A program made the position numbers and the translations under genes. A DNA stretch of 64,000 bases from Thamnaconus septentrionalis (Eukaryota; Chordata; Actinopteri; Tetraodontiformes; Monacanthidae), in assembly GCA_009823395.1 (NCBI GenBank), contig CM020501.1, positions 16,534,861-16,598,860 of the forward strand, given 5' to 3'. This document shows, piece by piece, positions 26,533 through 58,390 of the stretch; within the stretch, counting starts at the first letter, position 1, and the number at the start of each line of letters is the position of its first letter. Under the pieces are notes generated by a model. It searched no databases. It had not been told where the DNA came from and worked only from the letters and a program-made list of their open reading frames with translations.

Positions 26533-27024
26533 CTCTTTCTACCGATTTCTGCCCCCCGCCACACCCAACAACCGCCCCTCCCGCTCCCCAAGGCCTTTCT
26601 CCATTCCTCCATTGCATTGCATCTGCTTCTGAGCCGCCGCGTGACAGCTTGTTGCTTTCCCGCCTCAGGTAGTTGTGTCACAGGATGCGGGACTTCTGGG
26701 GAGAAGCCTCCGTTTTATTTGTTTGTTTATTCGCCATTTGGCTTCGGCGACCGATTTTTCTTTTCCTCACTTTTACTCCGTTCTCAGCCCGGTATAAATT
26801 CGAACACTCGTCTGCGAGGATGGTTTGCCGACAGGCTAGAGACTCATTATTGTTTGGGAGCACCATCAACAGCCGGAGTTTGCGCCTCCTGTTGAAATCT
26901 AGTGGATTCAGGTTCAGCTCCGATGATTTAAAATCCCAAAGTTCCATCATAACAGCAACGGATTGGCCGTCTTTATGATCTTTAATTTTTATCCTGCTTT
27001 GCAGTGGAGCAGCCTCACAAACTG

Positions 27025-27430
27025 CACATTTAGCCCTCTGTTTACAGCCCTCTGCTAAAATGCTGGATTTTAGCTCCCTGCTACACCTTCCACCTGTTTG
27101 ATTGTAGTCAGAAAAAGGTGGCTATTGGATGGTGTCAGACCATGCAACAAAAATCTAGCGGGATGATTTATCAGAAATCTGGTCCCCCCCTGTGACATCA
27201 GAAAGGGGTAATTCCCTCCAAAATGCTGTGCTTTCGGATGCACTTTCTGGAAAGAATTATCAATGAAAGGGATTTGGCTTTTGAAACTCTTACTTGTGAA
27301 AGAGAACAACAGAGAAGAACAGTTTGGGGATGTTCCAATCAGCCTGGGAGGGAGAGGCAGCAGTGCCCTTGGTGACATCACAAAAGGCAGCTGTCTAGGA
27401 CTGTGTGTTCTGGCACACATCTTTTTGAAC
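27025..27430 (+). repeat. Dispersed repeat family X, copy 2
   Basis: TTTAGCCCTCTGTTTACAGC with a downstream GGTGACATCACAAAAGGCAG. The first motif, read in reverse complement, matches copy 3 over about 30 bp. Confidence 0.55.
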
Positions 27431-28280
27431 CGTTCAGGAAGCAACAGTTGGACAGTTGGTGTTCACTAACAGGCTAATGATGCGTCGTTGCTAGAAAACA
27501 TTGCTAAGGTAATTTCTTGCACTATTTGGGAGCTTTAAAAGTTTTTTTTTAATTATTGATTCTGGCACATCGATGAATCCCTCCCCCCTCGACCGCTTCG
27601 GTGATGATACCAGCATTGACCCTGCTCTGTATTTTTATTTTTTGTTTTTTTTTGCATGTCCGTGCGAGGCTGGACGCAGCTCTCAGTGATGTTTGTTCTT
27701 TGCACAAGCGGCCATCCCGCCTGTTTGTCTCCGTCAGGCTCGTTGCATTAGCCCGGCGCCGGAGGCGGAGCTCCGTCCTCCACTGGGTTGTTCCGCCCCT
27801 CGAGGTCAGGGCGTGAGTCAGAGGCCTGATTCCGTCATCCCAGGTTACCCACTCACCACTTCCTGTCCAGAATAGAGAATGAGAGGGGATGGTGGCTCAG
27901 GGCAACGTGTCTCAGGCTCTGTGAGTGGCTGCATGTTTGTGCACTTGTCTGTGTGTGTGTGTGTGTGTGTTATCGGCAAAGTAATATATGATCTTTTTTG
28001 GTTGTTTGTTTATTTATGTATTTATCTCTCCTTGCCTGCTTCGACATGGCACCGCAGGGCCATGTATCCAGATTTTTGTATTTAGAAGCGCAGTCGCTTT
28101 ATATACATTATGCGACCTTGATGTCTGCTGACATTTGTCTTCGGATCAAAACAAAGAGAGTGTCTCCTTTTCTTTTTGAGGCAACACATTCACGCTCGGA
28201 TCCATTGAACAAGGCATGTTGGCCGTGTATCGGAGAGGTTTGTGCTCGCTTATCCTTGATTTATTGCAAAGTATCTCATG

Positions 28281-28293
28281 TATATATGTATAA

Positions 28294-28335
<42 letters not shown>
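28281..28335. repeat. (TA)n microsatellite
   Basis: TA repeats with two breaks. Confidence 0.96.
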
Positions 28336-28338
<3 letters not shown>

Positions 28339-28453
28339 GTGAATCCATGATTTTTTTTTTCTGCTTGAGAATAAACATTGAAAATATTTTAATCTGTCCT
28401 TTGAAAAGTTTGCAATGTGACATGGTAAAAAGTGAAGTTTCTGTCGCTAATTT

Positions 28454-28817
28454 CATTCATCTTCTATACCCGCTTATTCCAATTCAGGGTCAAGGGGTCT
28501 GCTGGAGCCTATCCCAGCTGTCTTAGGGCGAAGGCAGGGTGACACCCTGGACAAGTCGCCAGTTCATCGCAGGGCCACATAGAAACAAACAACCATTCAC
28601 ACTCACATGCACACCTACGGACAATTTAGAATATTCAATTGACCTCACATGCATGTTTTTGGACTGTGGGAGGAAGCCGGAGAACCCGGAGAGAACCCAC
28701 GCAGACATGGGGAGAACATGCAAACTCCACACAGAAAGGTCACAGGCCCGGAATCTAACCCACGACCTTCTTGCTGTGAGGCGGCAGCGCTAACCACTGC
28801 GCCACCGTGTCGCCATA
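28454..28817 (-). mobile_element. tRNA-derived SINE, nearly full length, with target-site duplication
   Basis: Read on the minus strand it starts GGCGACACGGTGGCGCAGTG, carries an A-box-like TGGCGCAGTGG and a B-box-like GGTTAGATTCC, then the familiar teleost body and a tail ending in GATGAATGAA. Exact 13-bp direct repeats CTGTCGCTAATTT flank it at 28441-28453 and 28818-28830. No protein is encoded; it would have relied on a LINE partner. Confidence 0.9.
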
Positions 28818-29589
28818 CTGTCGCTAATTTATTAAATTAAACTTTCCCTGCATTAGCTATTTTTTTCAGTCAAATTTCTCCCAAGAATGACGGCTTTACA
28901 TATTGATCATGTAAATATAATCAATGCAAAAAAAAATCTGATCTGTTCACTTCAAACTCTGATTAATTCCAAAATCTAAAACCCAAGTGTGGTTTAAACT
29001 TTACGCCATAAAAAAAAAAAAACAACAAAAACAGTGAAGGCGCCAGCAGCTGCGGCTCCAGGCCTTCAGTGAACTGGTACTGATAAACAACATTCATTTT
29101 GAGGATCACAAATCAAAAGCGGACAGGAAGGTAATTTTGGGCCGGATGTCTCCCTGATACAGTCGGTCCGCGGCGTCACGGTGGAGTTATCAGACTGTAA
29201 AAGATGCTGTCAGCAGCATTTTCAATAAGACCCGAGGAGAGCAAAACACGGCGGCGCCGAACTGCAGCCACATGAATAAAGGAATCAAAAAGGAGTGTGC
29301 TTGTGTGTGTGTGCTTGGATTAATTCACCATGCCCCGTTTGATCAAAAACGTAATTAAATAGTTTTTCCTCGACATTGAAAATGTACACTTTGGTTTCCG
29401 CCGGGGCTCCAATTTGTAAAATAACCAAAGCTTTGCTGTCACAACGTGACATTGAGCTTTCAAATCAATGCAAACAATGTTTAATCCCAGAGGGTCTCTG
29501 TGTCTAAAGGTCTAAAAAATACCCCTTCTAACTAACTGTGACGCTAATGTGAGTCTTTAGCCTGTCAGTGAACTTCCCGGACCTGAGAA

Positions 29590-29860
29590 AAGTCCGTCCT
29601 CCTTCTGTTGGCACCAGTTGCTCTGAGACACGGTTCAGGAGACAGTATTTTGTGATGTCACAAAGGGCAGTGGGACCTCTCCCAGCATGGTTTTTGATGT
29701 GACCTCACTTTTTTCATTCTTAAAACATGTGCAAGTTCCAACAAAGCATCAATTTTACCAGGAAGACAGCTATAACTGAGAGATTTGGGCCAGAGGCTGT
29801 AAACAGAGGGCCAAATATACTGTTTTCCGAAGATCTATGGAGACTTTTGCACAGTTAATC
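29590..29860 (-). repeat. Dispersed repeat family X, copy 3
   Basis: Contains TGTGATGTCACAAAGGGCAG and GGCTGTAAACAGAGGGCCAA in the orientation opposite to copies 1 and 2. Confidence 0.55.
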
Positions 29861-30242
29861 ACGTGGCCGCTCCATTGGAGTCACGGCTGAAAAATGAAAG
29901 TCAGCAAATTGTGAGAAGAAAGAAACTTTCTGTTGCTGTTTGATTTGTCTTTTTTCTTTTGTTTCTTTTGCTGACGTGTCAGTGCTCCTCTGTGACTTCT
30001 AGACCTGATCTGGACAAACATCCGACGCTGGTGGTCAGCACAATGTCAGACCTGCCTCCCGGCCAGCCTGACATGAGTAAAATGAACAGTCGCAGGGACT
30101 GGAAACGTAGCAGACATTCGGAAGTATATACGCTCAACGGATCAAATCCAGGTCAACAGGGGGTTGAGAGGAAAAAGAAAAAGAAAATCTCTGGACAATG
30201 GGTTGTTGCTGGCCAAGCTGGCTGGCCGGTAGAGGATGGATG

Positions 30243-30294
30243 GAAGAAGAAGAAGAAGAAGAAGAAGAAGAAGAAGAAGAAGAAAAAGAAGAAG
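30243..30294. repeat. (GAA)n trinucleotide repeat
   Basis: About 17 GAA units with one AAA variant. Confidence 0.97.
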
Positions 30295-32668
30295 TGGGCC
30301 TGTAATAGGTGTCTGGTCATGCCTGATGAGGTGGCTGGAGAATAGAGCCCCAGGATGTCTGAGCATGTGTGAGAAAGTGAGAGTGTGTGAGTCGACTGAT
30401 GAGGTGGTGAGGGATGAAGGGGGGCGCGGGGGGGGGACATACACACATGCACACGCACGTGCGAGGTGGCCAATGAGGCGGCGGCGGTGAAAGGTGATCA
30501 GGCCGGACTTTGTCAGCGAGGGGCTGACGGGCTCCGCTGACAGTCTGTTTAGCCACCGTAATGAAGTGCGTCTGCCGGAGGGAGGAAGAGGGAGAGGAAT
30601 ATGGAGGACAGGCTGCAGACAGACAGACAGACGGGCCGACCCGGTGGGGGCCGTCCGTCCACGGAGCCTCCTCCTCCTCCGACTTCGCCCGCCACCTCCG
30701 CCTTTGAAGTCGAGGCGTTTCGCCCCCCCGAAAGCTTCGCTCGACTTTGAAGCCGCCAAAGCCGCTTATCTGAAATCAACACGGCTCGACGGCCCTCGAC
30801 ATTCCCACCACGTCCCGCCAGGGAGGGAAGGACGATAAACGCTCACGACAGCGGCGGCGTGGAGGTGAGCAGAGATGATTTTAATGGTGGTCGGAGGAGT
30901 TCAAAGTTCGAGAGAGCTCGTCGTTATTGAGAGTTGTTTTTCCGTTGGCGAACCGGCACAAATCGCAGAGATTTTAGTTTACTCATGAAGCATTTCTCTA
31001 TAGTCTCTATTTCTCTGGAGAACCCAGAAAGCATGATGGTACAGGCTGAGGAGAAATGTGTGGAACACTGTAGCCACATTTTAAGCAATGCAATGTGATG
31101 ATTAAGTCTCTTTAAAAAAATCTATATATAATAATAACACAATAACCAAGGACTTTATGCAGTGAACCACAGTTCCATCTCGAAACTTTTGAAAGCGTCA
31201 CCTCTCAAGTCTGTCCTTCGCCACCGTCAATGCATCCTGAACCCAAACATTTAATCATCGTCATTATATCAAGCAATAACCTCCTTATCCTTGATTCAAT
31301 GTACAATACCAAATAAAATCAAACCTTGCTTGGTTTTTAACACAGTAGCTCTCCCGGAGTCAGTCCTTCAGTCCTTGAGTCTCAATGTTTCTTCAGCCGC
31401 TAAGTGCTAAATGTTCAGTGCGGTGCAACACGAAGGAGGAAACATTGACAATATTTTTCTTATTCAGCCTATTAAAAATTTTTGAACATTAGATGCCCGA
31501 AAGTAAAGTTTTGGACAATGTTTCTTAGAATTAAACTTTTCCTACATACTTTTACATACATTTTTTTGTTGTCACCTATGTATTCACCGTGCATATGTAA
31601 ATATAGTCAAAGCAAAAGTTTGGCCAGAGATGTGATTTGCGATGGTACGGCAGACGTAGTTCATTCTGGGAGCTAAGACTCTCTCACTGTGTTCTAAAAC
31701 AAAACAAAGACATTTATAAAGAGAGTAAAGGCAACAGCAACTGTGGAGCATTTCAGGATCCTGCATCAAAAAACAGGCCTCAATGTTCGCCACCACATTC
31801 ATCTTAAAAAAAAAAAAAAAAAAAAAAGTCAGATTTTTCCAGATAAAGACGACAAAATAATAAGTTAAAATAATAATAAGTAACTGTTTTTATACTTCAA
31901 AGTTTTCAGTATCCCAAACAAACTGACTAGCTATTACTCGCTAACTCGAAAGATCACCTCAGGTTTGTTGTTCGACTGTGTTCACCTACTTTCCCAGAGC
32001 TCCAGTTTTGGAACATAGGCTGGATTGTCTCCGGGTGAGATCTTAATCAGAGTCCTTGGGGCCATTCATTCAAACCAGCGGCATTAACATGTGACGATCA
32101 CATGTTGTGAGAGGAGGCCGTCTTGTGATGGAAGGAAAAAAAAAAGGTTTTCGGGTCGTCAAGCCGAGGCCTGTCTTGTCTCCTCTGTGACCTTGTGAAC
32201 GTTCCCAACAGGATTTGCTCATTAGCGTGTGTGCACGAGTGTTTGTGTCTGTGCGTGCACATGTGCGTGCATGCATACAGCGCTGGCACAAGATTCGAGA
32301 CAGTCTGGGGATGTGGGGAGATAAAATTAGTGTATTTTTAAATCTTATTTATTCATATTTTTTAAGAAACTGCACAGAAGGCTACAGAGTGACAGAAAGC
32401 AGATGTTTCTTTTTTTTTTTTTTCTTTTTCTTGATTTGCTATCGAGGTCAACTGAGACGGAAACTAGAGCAAAACCATAGTGACTACATCTTGAAAGTCC
32501 ACGAGATTCATTTGGGATGAGCAAATCTATTTTTTTTCTTTCATTGGCATAAAAGTGAAAGCAGTGAGTGGCTGATTCCCTTCAGCAAGTTACTAACTTG
32601 GTTGGAGAAAATGTTCAAATGTTCAAATATGACTCAAGTGTGCAGACAAAAATCTATTTTACCATGTG

Positions 32669-32673
<5 letters not shown>

Positions 32674-32722
<49 letters not shown>
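32674..32722. repeat. (TA)n microsatellite
   Basis: About 24 uninterrupted TA units. Confidence 0.97.
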
Positions 32723-32725
<3 letters not shown>

Positions 32726-33987
32726 CCCGACTACTGTTGGCCATGTTTGATCCAACATTTGAGATGATGACAGTTGTACAGCTCTGAATATACATCCATG
32801 TTCCCACATTATCACTTCAGAACCTGGCATTTTTCTCTGAACAGCAGCAGCAGCGAGTCAGAGCTGCACATGGTGACGCCTATAGAGGCCATTGAGAACG
32901 ACTTTGAACGTGATGCGCTAACATCAACTCCGACTAGACTATCCTGACTTGGCCTAGTCTAGACTTGGACTTAAGTACCGCCCATTACAGCAAGGAAAAA
33001 GCAACAACAACAAAATCAAAACCTGTGTGCTCATTAAAATGCTCATTAGGAACGGCCCCTGTCTTCACACTGTGTGAGCACCCAGGGTCGATTTGTCAAG
33101 TCGCACATCTGCAGAAGAGTCATGTGTATCTCACAGCTAGCTACGGCCCCAGCACTTGGACAAAACACTCCCGGGGTTCTCAATTGCATTTGTCTTCACA
33201 ATCTGCTTTATTATGCGACAGTAACCATACATAAAGTGAGGAGTTGATGGAAAAACAGGATAGTTTTAGATAACTTGGCTGTTTGCAACTATATTATATT
33301 AGTCCTCAGTCACTGCTTGCTGCATTTGGTGCTGGGAGGCTGTTTTGTCAGGATTGACTTTTCACTGTCTGTCGGTAAAAAAAGCAGCAAACAGTAAGTC
33401 CTAAGACATCAGTTTTTTCTTTTTTTAATAATGTCAGTAAAAATTTGAGACATCTTTCAACTGAAAGTCTATACGCTTTGTTGTGATGTTGTAATATGAG
33501 TGTATCATTTCCTGTTTGCGGCAAAGTTTCCGACATTCTGATCAACCTGGCACATATTTTAAGTATTTTCTTTTCAAAAGGGCATTGACAACATGGAACA
33601 TTCAACTTCGCTATCTTAGCGTCTCTTTTTAATGTGCTGTTAAAAATTGTACAATTGGAAGGGGCCCGAATCCTAAAAAATGTTGCTACTGCTAGGTAAT
33701 AGCAGGCAATGAATGCAACACTGTCACGCACAGTGCTAAAATTCCACCGAAGACATAAGTTGAAGGGAAATTAAAATCAAAATAAATAATGTGCTGTCAA
33801 TCTTCTGGATGCACAAATACTGTGACTGACAGTCACCGTGATCTCAAAACAAACTGCAAACAGCTTATCGTGAAAACTGTTTTGATGAGAACAGAAAATG
33901 TATAATGTTTGTCGTGGTTCAGTCACAATTTAACTTGGTACCCCAATGCTGATATGTGTAACGTGATTTGTCCAAGTTTGGCCGCTG

Positions 33988-34012
33988 TAGCTAGCTAGCC
34001 AGCTAGCTAGCT
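33988..34012. repeat. TAGC tandem repeat / near-palindrome
   Basis: TAGCTAGCTAGCC followed by AGCTAGCTAGCT; self-complementary, just outside the proposed pcdh10 3' end. Confidence 0.8.
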
Positions 34013-34140
34013 TGCAAAAACATCCAAGACTTCTGCTGATGCTCACGTCACGCATGTGCCTCCCAAAGTCAACGTAACAAAAACAGACATTGGACTCGTT
34101 CAATGACACTGTTTATTTATTACCAGTTGACCTGTGCGAA

Positions 34141-34163
34141 TGTGTGCGTGCGTGCGTGTGTGC

Positions 34164-34198
<35 letters not shown>
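34141..34198. repeat. (GT)n microsatellite inside the proposed pcdh10 3'UTR
   Basis: GT units with GC variants; reads as (CA)n in the mRNA, near its 3' end. Confidence 0.95.
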
Positions 34199-34201
<3 letters not shown>

Positions 34202-34678
34202 CCTGTACTTTACACCTCGTTGTCATGTTTCTCTGGTGCGATTGTAAAAACCTTTGATATCTAGCTTGATTGTGAAGATTCCCCCTCCCGACCCCCCCAA
34301 AGCCCCCACCCCCCACTTCCTGTACATGAACACATACTCTGCTAGTAAAAATACACAACAGGCCCAGAAAGAACAACTCGACTGGCGTCTTCGCTACACA
34401 CGACAAGGCCCGGCGTCTGTAAACGATTTTAAAAAGAATAAAAAATAATTTCAAAAAAGTAAGAGTGGAAACTCAAACATCAACTTTACTCCTCCCCCCG
34501 CACCCCATCACCACCACCCAGCTTGGCATGGAAGCTGTGCTGCTCCTCAGGTTAAAAGCACACAGCCTCCTTTTTGAAACGATACACGCATTTATTTTGT
34601 AGCACTTGGTATTTGTTAGGATTGAATGACATTATGAGGTGTAGAAACTAACCAATGGTTACACGGTTCTCAGAAAAA

Positions 34679-34717
<39 letters not shown>

Positions 34718-34731
34718 GTATATATAGATTT
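34679..34731. repeat. (AT)n microsatellite inside the proposed pcdh10 3'UTR
   Basis: Imperfect TA repeats. Confidence 0.93.
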
Positions 34732-36124
34732 ATATTCCTTTATAAGCTTTTTAAAATAGCACAGTAAACACTTTGCACACATGATAAAAACCACTGAGTG
34801 TGTCCGATTGTTTATGTATAGGCCAATGGCGTCAAGGGGACCACGTCTTGGTCTTTTCGGGGGGGGGGGCGGCGGCGTCACCTCACTTTTCTGTCGCGGT
34901 CAGATCAGGAAGGAACTCGTTCAGAAATGGAGAAACATTCATGTAGATTTTTTTTTCCATGACCATTTTATTTCATGACTGATTGTTTTTGCACCGGCTG
35001 CTGTGTGGCTTCTTTCGGGTAGAACTTCTCCTCCTTCCTGAAGTGACCAAAACTCCAGAGTTGGCGGAGTGAGGGGGTTTCCCCGCCCCTCCTCAGCCCA
35101 CAACGTTTCTCCTGTCCCGCAACAGTAAAAGACCGGAGTATGTCAAGAGTCTGCACACGTTTGAACCACACAGAAAGAACAACGGAAACAAAAAAAACAA
35201 AATAAAAAACAACCCAAAAAAAAACAAAAAAGAAGAGAAAAGTCTTATAAAGGACAGTCAAGTCATAAAAACCGAAGATACAGAGATTATAGTACTGCAC
35301 ATTATCTCTGCTTTGCACCATCAGCCTTCACATTTGTCTTCTTCTTCTTCATCTCAGTATTATTATTTTACACAACACCTGCTCATCTCCAGGCTGTTGG
35401 CTCTCCTCCGCATCCCATCCCCCATCCACACAGTCTCTGTACAGACGGCTCAGCGGTGACCATATAAGTACTGAAGCTAAAGGGTTCCGTGTGACGTTGG
35501 TTGAAGTTTGTACAGGATTTTTTATTTTTATTTTTTTTGTATTTGTTGTCTTTGTCCTTTTTTTTCTTCTTCGTCTTCCTCATGTAAACAGGCACACACA
35601 GATCTCTAGAGGCTAAGTCCTCCGTTGAAAAAAGTGAGAAACCCCTCCTCCCCCCCGCAGCTCAGCAAGTTCATCGGTAACTCCTCCTCCTGCGTCTTCC
35701 TCTTCTTCTCTGTCATTATTTCCTGTCATCCAAGTCAGTTCTAGTCGTCCTCCGTATGCTGATGACTGTATTGTTTTCACATGTCGAGGGTCGCGGCCCA
35801 GGGGTCTCAGTCCTGCTGAGAGGAAATAAGGCCTTGAATTGCTCCTCACCCAACAAGAGGGTCTATTTTATTTCATAATTTTTGTTGTTTCGTTTGTCGT
35901 TTTGTTTTTCGTTTGTTTGTTTTTTTACAGCTACTCGACAGTCATTCCTCCCTCCGACACCGGAGACCAAAGGGGCTTTTCTCTCGCAGCTCGCCAGCCC
36001 CGAGATAACGAAGCCCGGGGCGAGGTTGCTCTCGTGTCTCGGCTCTAACTCCGCAGTCTCTTTCTAAAACGCCGGCGCCCTATGAGAAATTCACGCCGTC
36101 TCCGACAGGTCCACGTGGAACGAG

Positions 36125-55698
<19,574 letters not shown>

Positions 55699-56520
55699 CG
55701 CCGCTCCTTCTCACAAAAAATGCACTTAAAGACGGAACCAAAAGGGGGGAGAGGAGGGGGAAAGAAAAGTGTTAATTCCTTTTCTTACAAGAAATGAGCA
55801 TTATTCATTTCCTCTGTCCGTAAAAAGGCAACGAGGCTGTCCGCTTGTGAAATTCCTCTCCTCTGCCCGGGTCAGTGGAACATTGTGTCGTTTCAGCTGT
55901 GAGAAGCACAGCCATCTGATCCGCGCGTCTCCGTTTTAATCAATTCTGCACCGGGCTGTGAGTTTTTTGGCGTCAGCGCACACATCACAGGCTGGGGCCA
56001 GGACTCACAGCCAACATCCCACCCCCCGGTGCACGGAAACAGACTGCCCCTTCTTCACTGAAATAAAGTCACACAAACAACAGCAGCCGTGCGGGAAAAA
56101 ATCCCCACAGGATCAGGGAAAAAAAAATATAAGGCAAAGAAGAAGAAAAAAAAATCTTCTTTTTTTTACGCGCCACCGGAATCTCGCGTAACTTCTGAAC
56201 AAAAGAAGGCTGGTTGTGATAGCCGGTCTCTCCCCCCTTTCTGTGAGGATGTAATCACTGCGCCTAAGCGCTCAAAGCGGATGATGCTCTCAGCTCGGCT
56301 TCTGTAAGGCGAGTGTGAGTAGCGGGGTTGGTTTTGCGCACAGCTCCCTTCCCCACCAGCCAATGGCATTCGCAAACACGCCGTGTGACGGCACCTGATT
56401 GGGGCTCCACGACGCCAGCCAGAGCGCGCATCGGGCCCTCGTAACAAAACCAGTTAAGTGCCGCTGCGCTCCTCTCCTCTCCTCTCCTCCTCTCTCCTCT
56501 ATCCCCGGACTCACTGGTAG
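55699..56520 (-). promoter_or_regulatory. Putative pcdh10 5' leader and promoter
   Basis: CpG-containing DNA directly upstream of the start codon. An NF-Y/CCAAT box reads CCAATCA on the minus strand (56398-56402 is ATTGG on plus) and a second CCAAT lies on the plus strand at 56360-56364. A pyrimidine run (TCTCC repeats, about 56468-56510) is purine-rich on the coding strand. No convincing TATA box is seen, which fits a CpG-island neuronal promoter. The start site cannot be fixed from sequence. Confidence 0.45.
55785..55808 (-). CDS. Short upstream open reading frame in the pcdh10 leader
   Basis: ATG AAT AAT GCT CAT TTC TTG TAA: seven codons plus stop, ending 86 nt before the pcdh10 ATG. If transcription starts upstream of here it could lower initiation at the main start. 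Its presence in the mRNA is inferred. Confidence 0.3.
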   Translation of the reverse strand: MNNAHFL

Positions 56521-57149
56521 CAGGGAAAATTAAATGTCTTAAACAAACCGGCGAATTTAGAAAGTGCAATAACAGAGGGCTGACAGTCGGTCGGGCTGTG
56601 TGCACACGAACACACAGCTGTGGCTGCAAGGATAAAAAAGAGAATATGAGCAAAGAATGGTGAAAGTTTTTCTTTTTCTTTTAATATTTCCTTATTTGGC
56701 CAAATAAAGCATCACGCCCCATCACACGAGGTTCGCCCTTGACGCAATTATTTCAGCAGTTTTGCTAATGAACGGCCGACGGCATGAGTCAGAATGTGGC
56801 AAGCGCGCCCAGAGTCAAATGGGCACCGCGAGGAGCGTGCGCAGGCTTCGAGACAAGGCAGTGACGCAACAGCCTACAGTGGCACGGTCATCCTCTGCCC
56901 CCCCCCCCCTCTGTCTGCAAGCGCAGGCACGACGTGTGCGCGGGGGAGAGGGGTGGCGCGCGGAGCATCAGTACGATACCGGCCCTCCATCAGACCGGGA
57001 TCCACACATGAGCTACTTTAATTCAGTGTAATGAAGCGGGGATTGCCAAAGTCCTACCGTGCCGTTAATAGCCCGCAGCACATTTGTTCCCCCTGTCTTC
57101 CCATTCCTACCATTAACCCCCCCGCTCTCGCACGCGGGGGCTCGGGAAA

Positions 57150-57410
57150 TGGAACTCAAGTTGCATCATGCGCTAATTTAATTCATAAAGCATAAATTAA
57201 ATAAAAAAAAATGTAAATGAGAGAGAGAGGGGGGGGCACAAATATTGTGAGGTGCCCAAGTGCTCGCACCACTTTTTTTTTTCTTTTAAATCCAGAGGAT
57301 GACGACAAAGGGATGGGGAAGAGCGTAATTGAGGCTAATCAACGTAAAGTCTGCACCTAATTGCGCGATTCTGCATCTCGCCATGAATTTCCATCCATGT
57401 CTGAACCGGA
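57150..57410. promoter_or_regulatory. Candidate conserved element upstream of pcdh10
   Basis: TAATTTAATTCATAAAG and ATAAATTAAAT motifs at 57172-57205, and GCGTAATTGAGGCTAATC with ACCTAATTGCGCG at 57325-57370. About 1.5 kb upstream of the pcdh10 start codon, in otherwise repeat-poor DNA. Confidence 0.25.
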
Positions 57411-57482
57411 GCTGTGTAACTGAATCGAGCTGACACTGGAGTCGGATCTCGGAGCAGAGCGAGAGGGGAGCGAGGAGGGGGG

Positions 57483-57486
<4 letters not shown>

Positions 57487-57529
<43 letters not shown>

Positions 57530-57530
57530 T
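57487..57530. repeat. (GA)n microsatellite upstream of pcdh10
   Basis: GA repeats with one CG interruption, preceded by a G-run. Confidence 0.95.
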
Positions 57531-58214
57531 GTGTCCCTGTCAGGGTGTTACAGAGACCAACGTCGCCCCCTCGCGTCGGTTTTTTTCCTCCTCCATTTTT
57601 TCCCTTTTTTTCCCGAGAGAAGAAGGCGCAGTCATGTAAATTCCTTCATCAGTAGAAAGGTGGGAAAAAAAAGACATTGCAGCATGTTCAGTCATTCAAC
57701 TCTCTTCAATTTCATATGCAATGTGCCCACCTCGCCTTCCCCCCACCACACATCTCTCCCTCTGCAGGAATTGAGGAATTGCCCCCGGAGGAAAAAAAAA
57801 TAAAAAAAATAAAAAAAATAAAACAAAACGCGCCTATTGCTGATTGAACTGACGGCGGTTTAGTTCGACTCACGCTCTTCCACACCGCCTCTGAACTTTC
57901 TTTTTCTTTTGCATCACTGCGCACGGACCAGCGAGGCTTGACGTGGTGGAAGATGTACGGACGCATGCAAAAGGGGTGAGTTGTTATTTATGTAATGAAG
58001 GGGTGGTGGTGGGGGTGTTGGCTGTTGAGTGTGTGAGCTGAGTCACAGGAGCTTCCAGGGACACCGTCAGAAAAAGAGATGTCAGGCTTTGGAAACACGG
58101 ACGGTTAATAAGGAGGCATGAACTAGTCGTTACAACCGAGACCAAGGCAGTTAGATTAGAAAAGAAAAAATATCTCCGAGACTAGTGCCTGGATGCCTTA
58201 GGGTGACGGTGGGG

Positions 58215-58390
58215 TCAGCCACCTGTTCATCACAGTGACATCACAAAGAGACAAACAAGTATTCACATCAAATTAGAGTCACACAAACGTTCACGTCTTT
58301 GGACTGTGGGAGGAAGCCAGAACATGAGGCAGGAACCAGGGGAGGAACGTGGAGAAACACAAGCAGGTAAAAGGCCCGATCAAACCTGGC
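58215..58390 (-). mobile_element. Degenerate SINE fragment
   Basis: CTTTGGACTGTGGGAGGAAG at 58298-58317, with divergent flanking sequence, matches the middle of the SINE at 28454-28817, same orientation. Confidence 0.65.

Larger units (their letters stand above)
10902..28440. other. Gene-free flank, second block
   Basis: No supported coding exon. Holds many microsatellites, repeat family Y (two copies), repeat family X copy 2, and CpG-rich patches around 11.4-12.1, 20.1-20.5 and 25.9-26.7 kb. Short trinucleotide runs (CAG at about 22320, CTG at about 25245) are present. Confidence 0.6.
28831..34096. other. Gene-free flank between the SINE and the pcdh10 3' end
   Basis: Repeat family X copy 3, (GAA)n, (TA)n and a CpG-rich patch at about 30.4-30.85 kb. 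No exon recognised. Confidence 0.6.
34097..36124 (-). other. pcdh10: pcdh10 3' untranslated region (canonical isoform)
   Basis: About 2 kb follow the RKRIC stop without a recognisable coding frame. The distal end is proposed from two overlapping AATAAA hexamers on the minus strand (plus-strand TTTATT at 34112-34117 and 34116-34121), followed by a T/GT-rich stretch at about 34075-34095. Earlier AATAAA hexamers at 35867-35872 and 35521-35532 could give shorter transcripts. It contains a (GT)n tract, an (AT)n tract and a G-run at about 34859. The exact 3' end is inferred. Confidence 0.6.

Noticed and set aside
28775..28817. tRNA gene suggested by A- and B-box-like sequence
   Set aside because: It is the tRNA-derived head of a SINE with target-site duplications, not a functional tRNA.
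30142..30759. 205-codon minus-strand frame with poly-Leu
   Set aside because: Again a (GAA)n artefact joined to GC-rich DNA.
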